Of a DNA stretch of 64,000 nucleotides, positions 48,755 to 59,384 are shown one piece after another. Position numbers and translations under genes: made by a program. The stretch is from Pseudopyrenochaeta lycopersici (taxonomy: Eukaryota; Ascomycota; Dothideomycetes; Pleosporales; Pseudopyrenochaetaceae). Location: positions 62,001-126,000 of the forward strand of contig NHZP01000035.1 in assembly GCA_003313425.1 (NCBI GenBank), written 5' to 3'. The notes below the pieces were generated by a model. The model was not told the DNA's origin and did no database searches. It saw only the letters and a list, made by a program, of their open reading frames with translations. The stretch's first letter is position 1. Every line of letters starts with the position of its first letter.

Positions 48755-50017
48755 AGGTAGAATGATGCTGCGAGTTCCCATGGGCGCTCTAAGCGACCAA
48801 CCCGAAGAATACAGAGGTTTCGAATGGATTGCAGAAACATTGTTTGGAATCATGCAAAGAATTTAAGGGAGGGGAGGGGGTGGATTTGTAAATACACAGG
48901 TTTTGTGGAAAAGATCTGGTTGAGATGATGGGTGTTTCTGTACATAAATTGGCTTGGAATGAAGATCTGATCAAAGATGTACATAGGGACTAGGTTGTAA
49001 TGAAGGTTAAATTGGGGTATGATCTCAACAATACACTCACTTTGCAAAGTATCATACAGTACACTGGGCGGAAGTGTTCCTTGGAGGATACTATGTTGAG
49101 GAGGAAGCGTAGTACTAGTAGTTCTCGGTGACTTCTCCAATGCTCTCATTGAGCGAAAGGGACTTCTTTTAGAAATGCACGAGCTGAGTGTTAACCGTTG
49201 GAGATGCTGTGTTTGTACAGATATGGTGAACTCTATCCATGTGAGCAGCATATGGGCTTGGTTGTTGGCCCTTTGAATCTTCGGGTACTTGACAACATGA
49301 TGCGGGTACAAAAGACCCCATTAGCTTTATTCATGCGCGCAGTGTTCAACTTGAAGTGAAAACTTGCTACCTTCTTGGTCTAGTAAAAGGATAAATAAGT
49401 CAACTCAGAAAATGTCTCCGGCGATGTTTGGTATCTCAATTCATCTAATCAACCCACCATATGCGCCGGTCAACCTGGGTAGAAGAAAATATTCAGGCCA
49501 ACACTTGGAAATACGGGTTAATTCTGGAAGCTTACAACAAGGTTATATGGCTAGCATGGGTCACGCTCCTTCATGGAATTGCCAAGGAAGCCTACCGGGC
49601 ACAAAAAGTAGGCGTCGGCTGCTTTTGTAATATGGGGGTAAGTTATCCCCTTCATTGAAATAGATGGTGACGCTAGGTTTAACATTGGATTCTCTCCTCA
49701 CAATCTGTGGTCGCAGCAATGACATACCAATCACAACAATCATAACAATAGTGGGGTCGGGAGAGCTTTGGAATTCAACCGATGCCAGATGCAGCCATGG
49801 TAAGCTGACGCCATCACATAACCTGATCTGCATTTGAATTCATAATACGGTTAATCTATTCCCTCGTGGTAAGCCATACTCCTGCTCCTGTGGTTTCTAG
49901 AGCGACTGGATTCCAGATGCCTCATCCTAGGTCAAGTTCCTTGCCCATGATTTTGAGCCTCTCATTGGATGGGCACTAAGAAGAACCCTTCATCTTCCAC
50001 TGTGATATAAATTTTGA
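48755..50017. other. Convergent intergenic region
   Basis: About 1.26 kb between the 3' ends of the repeat-peptide gene and the MMS1-like gene. Nothing recognised; only short frames. Confidence 0.5.
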
Positions 50018-53000
50018 TCAAAGAACTGGCGTAAGTATTTCTACCAGCCATCTCTTCACGCCTATCATCAGATCGCCACTGTTCACATTCTTAGTCTTTG
50101 TACTCGCTCCCCATTCTTTGTTCACTCCCAATGCGAGCTCGGCAAATAAAACCTCTACATCCTTTTCCGTTTCCTCGCACAACAAATCCCTCAACTCATT
50201 TCCCTCGTCTAACCAACCTACTAGCACGTCGCCATCGATGTGCTTATTCTGCGGAGCACCAAGACCGTGCTCTTGGTGTCTCGGATCCACCATCCTTGCT
50301 GTGATCTTCTCATCTTGAATGCCATCAGCACCGTTCATCAGAATGTCGGAGATATCGCCACTGTGAGATTTAAGCATTGCGTTCTTGGACCCAGGATCGC
50401 GGGCACGTTTGGACTTGATAAGATTCTGTAGGAGACGGAGGAGGTACCGTGCTGGCTGAGAGAGGATAGAAAAGGTGTAGAGGGTGCCATCAGAGCATGC
50501 GCCAATAGTGTCGTCTTCGATGACTCCAGTAATGCCGTTGGAATGGGTTGGGCGACGCCAAGGTGGGCGGATATTGCCGCGTTGAAGTCGAACTACTGTT
50601 CGTGGCAGACATGCTTCGAAGATGGTATCTGAAGCGTTCTTGTATGTTCGCTCTGGTGGATGATGTAGACCTGTGATCGAAGAGCTTTTCTTGTCTGTGA
50701 ATATCACAACTCTGTCGTGAGACTGGTCTCTTTCGTTGGAGTTGGGTAAGTCTAGCACTAAATGGTGCGTGCATGACCGCTCACGGCTGTCGGTGAAGAC
50801 TTGCTCGAAATCGAATCTATCTTCCCGTGCTGTGTTCACGATTTCATAGCAGATATGAGAGTGTTGCAGTGTAGATACGTAAACAAAAGGTTGCTTGATA
50901 GAGATATGGAGACCTGCTGACGGTAGCTCCTTCGTCCCCCGCTTGTACCATCTATGCTTGTTTAGTGTGTGGGGCTGGTAAAGAACATGCGCTAGTACTT
51001 ACCTGCCGGCTTGAGAGTCAAAGTAGTCCAATGATAGCGTCTTTCCAATAACACTGACAGTCGAATCGTTACTCCACATGGCTATGCAATAGACAGGCTG
51101 ATCATAGGTAGATTCCTTTTGCAATTGCAACCTTGTGCCAGTCTTGCCAGTGTTGAAGATAAGTCTACGTCCAGTCTCTTTACCTTGACCGACCTGGATG
51201 CCAGTTCCGACAATTACGAGAGAGTACTTCTTACGATGATGATCGACAAAAGGCCACTCAATGATCGAATAGACCCTCTCAGCATGTTTCAGAGGGCACT
51301 GAGCTACAACAAGTCTGTTGGAAAACTCCTCTCCTTCCTCAGGCTTGATGTCCGGCTCATCCAGCGGCTTGTCATCTTGGATATGTAGTAACTTGATCGT
51401 CGAGTGCAGTACCCTGTAACCCTCAGGAGGTGCTCTCGCCTCTTTGGCCTCTATCGTAGACACGATCATCTTGCGAATTGATTTGATGTACACCAAATTG
51501 GTGGGTTTGGCAGTTGTGAGCAGTTTCCGAGGTACCACTTTGCAGTCATATCGAGGTGATGATACGGTGTCATGGCTCATCCATCTAATGTCAGAGTCAA
51601 GTTGTGAGAAGAGTAGCTGATCACCAGCAACAGCGAAAAGAAAGCCTCCGAGGTTCCTTCCTAGTGAATCCAGATCTTCTACGAAAGGAAGCTGAGACAT
51701 TGCAGTCACCGGAGCCTGGGAATATCCCAGGTTGCTATGGTTGGTGAACCATATCGAGTCGATTTCTAGAACAGATGGTTCGTTATGGGAGCAGCGCACC
51801 CGGCAGAAGTCTAATCCGCATGAAACAAATGCGGCCGAAGGGTCGGTTTGGCTTTGAGCTATTTGAGCAGAAGTGACTCCCAATTTGACACATTTCCAGT
51901 CCAATTCTAAGTCATCTAAAACGTATAAGCCCAATATAGAAGATAGGATTGAAATATAAACCATACCATCTCGCGCAATTGTAAGGTTAGCGCTAAGAAG
52001 GAACCCATTGCGCGTAGTGCAGACTAGTATCAGCTGTTCTCTCAAGCTTAACAAAGCCGCACTCTCACAAAGCATGAGAGTTTCGCCGAATTTGGCATCG
52101 CCAATAAATCCTTCCACCGCTATTGAAGGTACACCAGAATCATCTAGCTTGAACAGAAGTACTTTGGAGTCAAAAGTGCTCACAAAGACATACTCGGTGC
52201 TATCGATTTTGAAGAGCTGTAAGCATGTCGGATCATGAGCCAGCTGATGCCGAAGATTCTTGTGTTTGCCGAAAGTGCCGTCGTAGGAAATGGGAATGAT
52301 TTCTAAGTATGTATTACCGGACTCTCGAAACGTGATTACAATGAAAGGAACCGCCGTCCTAGAAGCAGCCAGTAGTAGGGGAGGATTGAATGGTATGGAG
52401 TCAGTTTGCCGCAGATTTGGTCGTCGGAGGAATCGAGCTTCGGTCTTGGTCACCTGTATTGAAAAGTTCTCTGACCATGGGCATGCAGAAATGGTCTCCT
52501 CATCTCGCATGATGCTGTCCTGCACGGCCTCATCTTCCATCGGTATCTGAGCCTTGTCCCATACCCCATCCTCCCATGCACCAGAGAACTCTCCACGACT
52601 TTCGGGCTGCGTGCGAATGATGCGAATCAAGAGTGTCTCTAGAGGAAGAGTGATGGTGAATGTGGCATAGTGCTGCCTTTCCCTATTGCCTTCATTTTCT
52701 ACGGTCAGGCTGCCATAATCGACCACCCATAGCCCCGTGCAACCATTCATACCACTGAAAGAGTCGTCCACAAATGCATGCAAGCCATATCTTAGCTCAG
52801 AGATCTCACCTTGAGGGCTGCTCCCGTTAGCGACGAATATTGCGGAGCGTTCACGCTCGTAGGATGCTCGTTGCCCGGAGAATCGAGTGACGGAGAGGTC
52901 GGTAAGCGGGGTCCAATTAGGCAACGACTCTACATGTGTGAACTGGTTCGTACGGGGATACTGTAGGCCGTAGGAATACTCAGTTGGCCACGCGCCTACT

Positions 53001-54429
53001 CTGCATAGAAGGCCGTCGTTCCCTGCGCCTCCGGCAATCAAAACATCGGGATACAGTTGTGAAAACTCAGAATTGTCAACACTGAGGCATGCAAACGCCG
53101 TGTCAATTCGATATGGCCACTCGCCAGCGTCATCCAAGTTCACAAAACTGATCGAACCTTGTTCTGCATACATGACACGGCCGTCTTCTCGAGCGATATA
53201 GAAAGCTTCTTTGGAGAATTCCGGGTTGCGAGGGGTTTTGTCCCATGCAACCCATTGCGGTCTATGTTTGCTGTCCCCCGGGCGAAGCGGCGCTAGAATA
53301 GAGGCATCGATCGTAGCTTTTCTTCGTACCGGTATGCCGGATAGAACGTCTCTGTAAACAGATATATGAGTATCGAAGACCAGTAGAAAGTCGGGGCTGC
53401 GGCTTAAAGGAATGAGTAAGGAAGGGTTCTGATCCTCTGAGTGAGTTAGCTTACGCAGAAGGACCAAATCTTTCTTTCTCACCTACCGAAGTCTACCAAG
53501 ACACGCTCAGTTCGAGCTGTCACCATTTTTAAATCTTGTCTACAGTCCCAGTCAAAGCATGTGACCTTTGTTTTCCCAAGGTGTGCAATAATGAAGAGGA
53601 TAACAACATGAAAGTCATCTTTTCCGCCGCCTGATGACAAGAAATCCATATGCATGATGCGCCCTTCGATTGGGATCGTTCGCTCATCCTCGATGGGTGT
53701 TGTTTCCTTGCCTAGTTGTGCCTCCTCCCGCCACTGATTCATGGTTTTTGTTTTGTAGAGGATGAAACGTCCCTCATGGGCAGCTACAGCTATGGCTCGA
53801 CGCTTGGGGTCGATTGCGAGGAAAGGGCCGAGTCGTTCAAAGCGCGTAGATGTAGTTGGAAGTTTGATGGTCTTCTGACTGAAAGTGACTGCTCCAGTTG
53901 GTAACTCCCGAGCCCACAAGAACATTAACATCCGAGACGTCAAGGTGAGTACGATGACTTCTGGCGGTAGATTGCAACCTTCATCGCCTGTCATTGATCT
54001 CCTACCCCTGTGCATGTTCTGCTTTTTGGGCAGCGCATCACCTGTACTCTTTGTGCGAGGAACCTCACGAGGATCACCGAAGACGCTGGCAGCCAGAATT
54101 CGGCCTGGGAAGTCAGTCTTGGTTGCAACATGGCGGAGGTGCCCGTAGTCGCAAATCTCTTTGAGCTGCACGGAGTCTTCGCCGACCAGAACGATGTCAG
54201 TCAAGTCTTTATGACGTATGTTTGCCGGCAGAATAAACCTGCACATTGGACTTGCAAAAAGTGTTCTGGAGAGAATGCCGTACTCGGGAGCATGGATGGC
54301 TGGTTTGGTGGTAGGTTCTCGCATCTCAGTATCAGCTTGTTGGGCTCGTGCCATGATCTGGTAGACGTCGTGTGGTCTCGACACCCATTCATTGTTGACG
54401 AGGACAAGACCTTGAATCTGATGCTCCAT
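50018..54429 (-). CDS. MMS1_N/CPSF_A family protein (DDB1/Rik1/Mms1-like)
   Basis: Large beta-propeller protein of the superfamily that includes DDB1, Rik1, Mms1, CPSF160 and Rse1. Members act as scaffolds in cullin ubiquitin ligases, heterochromatin formation, DNA repair or RNA processing. Exons are 54429-53487, 53436-51003 and 50951-50018 (about 1436 aa), with introns of 50 and 51 nt. The first junction restores VLVDFEDQNPSLLIPLSRSP and LLVFDTHISVYRDVLSG, a conserved MMS1_N block; the second joins DSQAGR to WYKRGTKELPSAG. The C-terminus GDLMIGVKRWLVEILTPVL is typical of the CPSF_A end. The start is chosen at 54429, where LVLVNNEWVSR begins as in relatives; a pyrimidine-rich acceptor-like site near 54500 suggests a 5' UTR intron. 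Similar fungal proteins are often called thermotolerance protein. Which subfamily it joins cannot be settled here. Confidence 0.82.
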
Positions 54430-55486
54430 AGTGGGGACAGGGCCTTCGAAGCCGGGCAAGACAGGCTGAATACAGAACGAGGCGTATCTCAATAAGTCTA
54501 AGTGGGAAAGGGCAGCCAGGTCGCGCAGAGGCGCACGACACTGGCCTATACCAGCGTGGGGACAAGGAGCGAGTGCACACTGAAGATGGAGGAGATGAAT
54601 GACATGTTGGAGCCTGGTCGAGCAGGCAGGCTTGTCAGACGGAGCTTGATGAGGCGAAGAGATTCAGGATTGCCGGGAGGGGCTAATTGACGCAATGAAA
54701 ACGGCGTGCACAGCAGTCGGTACAAGGGCTGGATTGGAGCGAGATTCGATGACTGGACTACCACGAGCGAATGAAGAGGACTCGCCGCTGGGATTCCCTG
54801 ACAAACGCCTGCAAGAGCCTGCTATAGCGTCTTTGGATTATATGGTAAGCCCCACCTGCGACGACTACCCCCTCTTGATGGAGCGTTCAAGGTCAGTGAG
54901 AGACTGCCCAAGATGTACGATGGCAGCGGCGAGGGTGTGTCCGTGTGCCCGCTGCACGATCGTGCACGATCTTAGCGTGGCAGCGATTGTGAGTGGGTGG
55001 GCTAGCAGTCCGCGGGTAAGCGACGTGGGCGGAACAAGATCTGGCGCAGATGGGGGACTGCCTCTGCCGTGTCGGCCGTCGTGTCGTGCATGGGATGTGT
55101 GCCTCGAGGTGGGTATGGCTGTGGATAGGGCCTGCAGGACTGTGGTCGGCCACGGGGAAGATACGAGCACGACACAGGGATTGACCGCGTCGTGTGTCTG
55201 CTACGACTATATCAGATGGTCTTGTCCTGCACGCAGGGGTCTCAGTGGCGGCGCCGAGCCGACTTCACTCGCGTCGACATTCACGGTCGTGGGATGCCAA
55301 GCCTGACGGGGAGCAGGGAAGGAAGTCGCGAGGCTCGCGTCGACCTGGCACTCGGGACTACGCGCAACCATGACGGACGAGCAAACACGTCGCGGCTGCC
55401 CTGCGACGGTGCACAAAGAGCCACGTCAGCGCTCTTTGGACTGTCCGGTGTGAGAGCATAGCTGGACTCGCGATGCGGCCACGCCC
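54430..55486. promoter_or_regulatory. Divergent promoter of the MMS1-like and TBC genes
   Basis: About 1.06 kb separating two divergent genes. No coding region is supported apart from a possible 5' UTR exon of the MMS1-like gene. Contains the direct repeat CGTGCACGAT/CTGCACGATCGTGCACGAT near 54950-54970, which is partly self-complementary. Confidence 0.4.
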
Positions 55487-56842
55487 ATGGCTTCACCCAC
55501 ACCCTCACGGACGCCCTCGCGCTCCGTCTCGCGCTCACTGAGCTCCGCAAGCCTCTCGCCGGCCGAGCAGGAGAAGGAGGCGTTGATCCGCGCTGCATGC
55601 CGGGACCGCGATGTCGACGCCCTGCTCCAGTTGGCAACGAGCAGCGCCGGCCTCGTCAGCGACAGTCTGCGTTGCGCCGCTTGTACGCCTGCCCCTCTCC
55701 CTGTTCTCTGCTCTGGTTGACGTGTTTAGGGCCCCTCCTGCTCGCATGTTCAGGCAGTGACGACGGCGCGCACAAGGTCCCATGGAAGGAGCTCCCCGAG
55801 CACAAGGACGAGCATCAGGTGGGATTGGATGTCAACCGTGCCTTTGTCTACTACCCCAAGAACGGCATGTGTCCATCTCCTCCCCGGCAAGCCCTGCGAC
55901 TCCCCCATATTGACTTTTGCAGAGTCCGACAAGCAGCTCGACCGGCGCAAGCAAGAGCTCTCCGATGTAATCCTCCATGTGCTGCGCCGCCACCCAGCCC
56001 TGTGCTACTTCCAGGGCTACCACGACATTGTCCAAGTGTTCCTGCTCGTCCTCGGCGCCCACGATGCCCCCGCTGCTGTCGCCCGCCTCAGCCTCCTCCG
56101 TATCCGTGATTTCATGCTCTCGTCCCTCGACCCTGCCATTTCCCAGCTCGAACTGCTCCGACCCATCCTTCGCGCTGCAGATCCTCTTCTATACGACCGT
56201 CTCCCCAAGAGCCAGCCTTCCTTTGCCCTTGCTGGTACCATTACCATGTTTGCACACAACATCCAGGACTACAGGGATATCACGAGATTGTTCGACTTCT
56301 TCTTGGCTCGTCATGCTGTCATGCCCATATACCTCTTTGCAGCCGTAGTGCTCTCCAAGAGAGAAGAACTGCTCGAAATTGACAAGGAGGATGAGGACAT
56401 CATGTATGTCATGCTGAGCCGGCTTCCCCAGCCGTTCGATGTCGAGTTCCACCTCGCCCGAACTGTCGAGTTGTACGAGAGACTTCCTCCTGCCTCACTA
56501 AACAGTTGGGAATGGTGGAGAATATCCTCTTCCAGTGTGCTCAAGGCCTCGGCTACAAACGCTAGTTTACGTCGCCTGACGTTGGGGGACGGAGAGACTT
56601 TATTTGCACAGCAGGAGAAGGAGCTGCAGCGACAACACGCTTTGAAACGAGCAGCGAAAAGGGTCAAATATGCCAGAATGCGTCTCTGGTACTACCGTCG
56701 GTACAGCGTCGCTGGGCTTGCCGTCCTCGTCGGTGCATACGCCCTCTGGCTCGGCAGGAATGGAGGCCTCGGCAGCCCGCGATACTCACTTCTTGGACCA
56801 CTGGGTGACTTCTTCAAGAAACTCATTGGTGTCCCGGTCTAG
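55487..56842 (+). CDS. TBC-domain Rab GTPase-activating protein, Gyp8/TBC1D20-like
   Basis: Stimulates GTP hydrolysis by a Rab GTPase; Gyp8 and TBC1D20 act on Ypt1/Rab1 in ER-Golgi traffic. Exons are 55487-55682, 55730-55864 and 55923-56842 (416 aa). The first splice gives CAAWPLLLACS and leads into WKELPEHKDEHQVGLDVNR, with the arginine finger at Arg102; the third exon has the glutamine finger in CYFQGYHDI (Gln141). Between them the second intron starts with GC instead of GT (GCATGT at 55865), the only choice that yields YYPKN-ESDKQLDRRKQEL without a stop or frame change. A hydrophobic segment near residues 372-388 (SVAGLAVLVGAYALWLG) close to the C-terminus would anchor the protein in a membrane, as in TBC1D20. 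The Ser/Pro/Thr-rich N-terminus (MASPTPSRTPSRSVSRSLSS) is low complexity. Confidence 0.9.
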
Positions 56843-58790
56843 AATCTGGAGGCACGGGGAGTTCAGGATATCATAAAAGCGATTTATTCCAAATGGCGCG
56901 GCTCCACCATGTTATACAAGGGTGAGCAACTCTGTTATACGTAGCAGGATAGTATTAGACGATATTACTCAATATATTAGATTACAACCTATTCGTTGAC
57001 CTTTTTCAACTACCAACACCATGAACACGGATGCACATGTCTTCACCACATCTCCAATCGTAGCTCCTCTTCAGCCAAACTCGCTCACCACATGCTCTGC
57101 TCCTGGCCACGACCATAAGTGAATGTTAGAGATGATACTCAATGCCACAATACCGACATCCAAGACCCGGCCGTGCGCCAGCAAAACCCCTTCCGATTCC
57201 CTTGCTTCTTCCAACCCCACCACAAGACGGCCATCACTTACGCTATCATGTAGCGGACAAGCAAAGAGCATGCAGGCCCTAACCTGCTCTCGCTCTGTAG
57301 TCAAAGGTATGATCTGTCATATGTCAGCCCACTATTCCTAGCTGTAGGAGGTGAGGAGAGGAATTGCTTCAAGCGGATCCTGAAGTAGATTTCGCAACAC
57401 CGGAAGCATGGAATTCCTGAGAGAGTGGTTGGTGCGGCGGAAATATTGAGTTTGGGGCTTGTAGGTCGTTGCTACCATAACGAAGATGGTGCAGAAGACT
57501 ATCATAGAAAAGCGCATGGTGGATTATAGGGTATCCTTATTTGCCAGCGGAGATTTTTATGAGAATTTCAGATCACAGGATGAGCTGAGCGAGCGAGAGC
57601 AGAAGAGAAGTTTAAGCAAAGTATTGGCAAAGGATCATGAGTCTCTGCGTAAGCCATTGGGAAGGCCTATAGAGAGTCTTAATGTGAGTTAGTGGACAAC
57701 GTAGATGTAAAAAATGTTTTATTGTGTCCACCCATACTGGCTGAAGGAAGGCATATAATCAGGGAAATTTATCATGCTTCGCATTGATTGAAGACCGCCA
57801 AAGCTACCCATCATGTTGAAATGAACATGAAATGTCTAATCTTTAATTTGTTCCAAACCACTGAATCTCACACTAACCGGCCATGAATGCATGCCGAGCT
57901 GTCGTACATTGAGGTCAAATTGTTATTTGGCACTTGGGTTTGCCAAACAGAACCGCGTTGCCTCAGCATCACGAGGCTACAGCACGTTCTGAAATGGCTA
58001 CATGGGCATACAAAGTCTGCTGGAGCAAAGAAAAAAGTGTGGATAGAAATAAGTGATAATATGTAAGAATGCGACAAAGAGGCAGTAGTATAAGGATAAT
58101 CGCGGAGAGTAGAAATGTGTATGGATAATATCTATTATTAATGACCGATGCGGCGCCAATAGGCTGGGAGGCCGTTCGGGGAATAGATATTCATTGATTT
58201 AGACTGTATGGGGGGTATATTAAGCTTCGAGGAGAATATAGGTTATGACCACGCGTTATGCATCTATAGTGATCCCACAAAGCACTGTGATATGCGCTAG
58301 ACTGCTGTTTTGGCTACAAGTGGGGAAAAGGACTGAAGTCACTGAAGTAAAATGGTCTTTCTGGATCCGCGGATCTATTCATTGACGTCGGTTGCACAGG
58401 GAGAATAATGCACAATGACGATGTGGCCCATGCCTGATTCAACAATAATTGGTCTTGGACTCTGGTGTGTAGTTGCACCAGACCAAGAGTCTTCACGGCA
58501 TTCTATATATCGGTGAATGGTACTCATATCAGAACTTAATTATATCCAGGCTTAACTAGATTTTGGTTGCTATTCATCGAGGTCAGCTGCCAGTAGAGTC
58601 TTTGGTGCGGGGAGATGACCTCATAAGTGCTCCGCAATGAGATTTTCGCCTTTCCACTTTGTACTCAATGAACCAGCAGCAAGCACAGGCAGTTTTCCAC
58701 ATCTGGTGTGTCATTCAAACCAGGATGTCCTGAATGCGCGAGGTAAGACCAAGCCAGCTAATATAAAATGCAGAGAGGCGTGGCGACTTC
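56843..58790. other. Gene-poor intergenic region
   Basis: About 1.9 kb with visibly more A and T than the flanking genes. A 68-codon ATG frame at 57486-57692 is hydrophilic and unrecognised; too little supports it as a gene. No repeats or transposon features seen. Confidence 0.5.
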
Positions 58791-59384
58791 TCATGAACCT
58801 TGGGCCTTGGGGCCAGACGCTGAGCTGTATCCCGCTTCGTCCTTGTTAGGCTCCTCCATCAAGTCTGAACTGTAGACACGCCTAAAGTCTTGCTCACTCC
58901 AACCTTGTTGTTGGGCCAAAGAACTTAGGCTGAGGCCCCTGGACCTCGTCTTCTTGATCGCGTCGCCTTGTACAGCACCGACAGCACCGTAGTTCAGGGG
59001 CACCACACCCTGACCTGGCGGTGGGAACGGAGCTGTCGATGAGGTAGGCGAAGCGACAACTTCAGCTCCCGTTATATTGTTTGTTCTGTCGGTATTTGTA
59101 GATATGTTTGAAGAGGCTGAGGCTTCCTGAGCTCTTTTCAACGCGTTCTCGTAGTTCGTAGAACTGGTGCGAGCGACGCCAGGTCGTCTATAAGCTTTCT
59201 GTGCCTCGGTAGTATCGTCATCAGCTAGAATTGATGGGTCTGGGGCTGCCGAATCGGTTTGGGCCATGATGTTGTGCGTAAGGGCAGCTTCAGCCTCAGA
59301 ACGTGCTCCTGGCGTAAGGTCAGACGGAGTGGAGACACCAAGGTTGCCATCAGTTGGTGGAAGAAGAGCTGGCGGGTCGGTCAT
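58791..59384 (-). CDS. Hypothetical protein, low complexity with conserved-looking C-terminus
   Basis: ATG at 59384 in a good context (CTCACCATGACC) gives 197 codons without introns; an in-frame stop lies just upstream (59439-59441), which fixes the start. The sequence is rich in Ala, Ser, Thr and Pro (for example PALLPPTDGNLGVSTPSDL and VASPTSSTAPFPPPGQGVVP) and likely disordered. Near the C-terminus is a more structured basic and helical segment, IKKTRSRGLSLSSLAQQQGW then SEQDFRRVYSSDLMEE. No signal peptide or membrane helix. I do not recognise the family. Support comes from length, start context and absence of stops; it stands alone in a gene-poor region. Confidence 0.5.
   Translation of the reverse strand: MTDPPALLPPTDGNLGVSTPSDLTPGARSEAEAALTHNIMAQTDSAAPDPSILADDDTTEAQKAYRRPGVARTSSTNYENALKRAQEASASSNISTNTDRTNNITGAEVVASPTSSTAPFPPPGQGVVPLNYGAVGAVQGDAIKKTRSRGLSLSSLAQQQGWSEQDFRRVYSSDLMEEPNKDEAGYSSASGPKAQGS

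Noticed and set aside
48179..48853. 224-codon minus-strand frame over the repeat-peptide gene
   Set aside because: Antisense reflection of Ala/Glu-rich repeats. The plus strand has signal peptide, intron signals and synonymous divergence; the minus frame has none.
57486..57692. 68-codon hydrophilic ATG frame
   Set aside because: Too short and unrecognised, with no supporting flanking exons.
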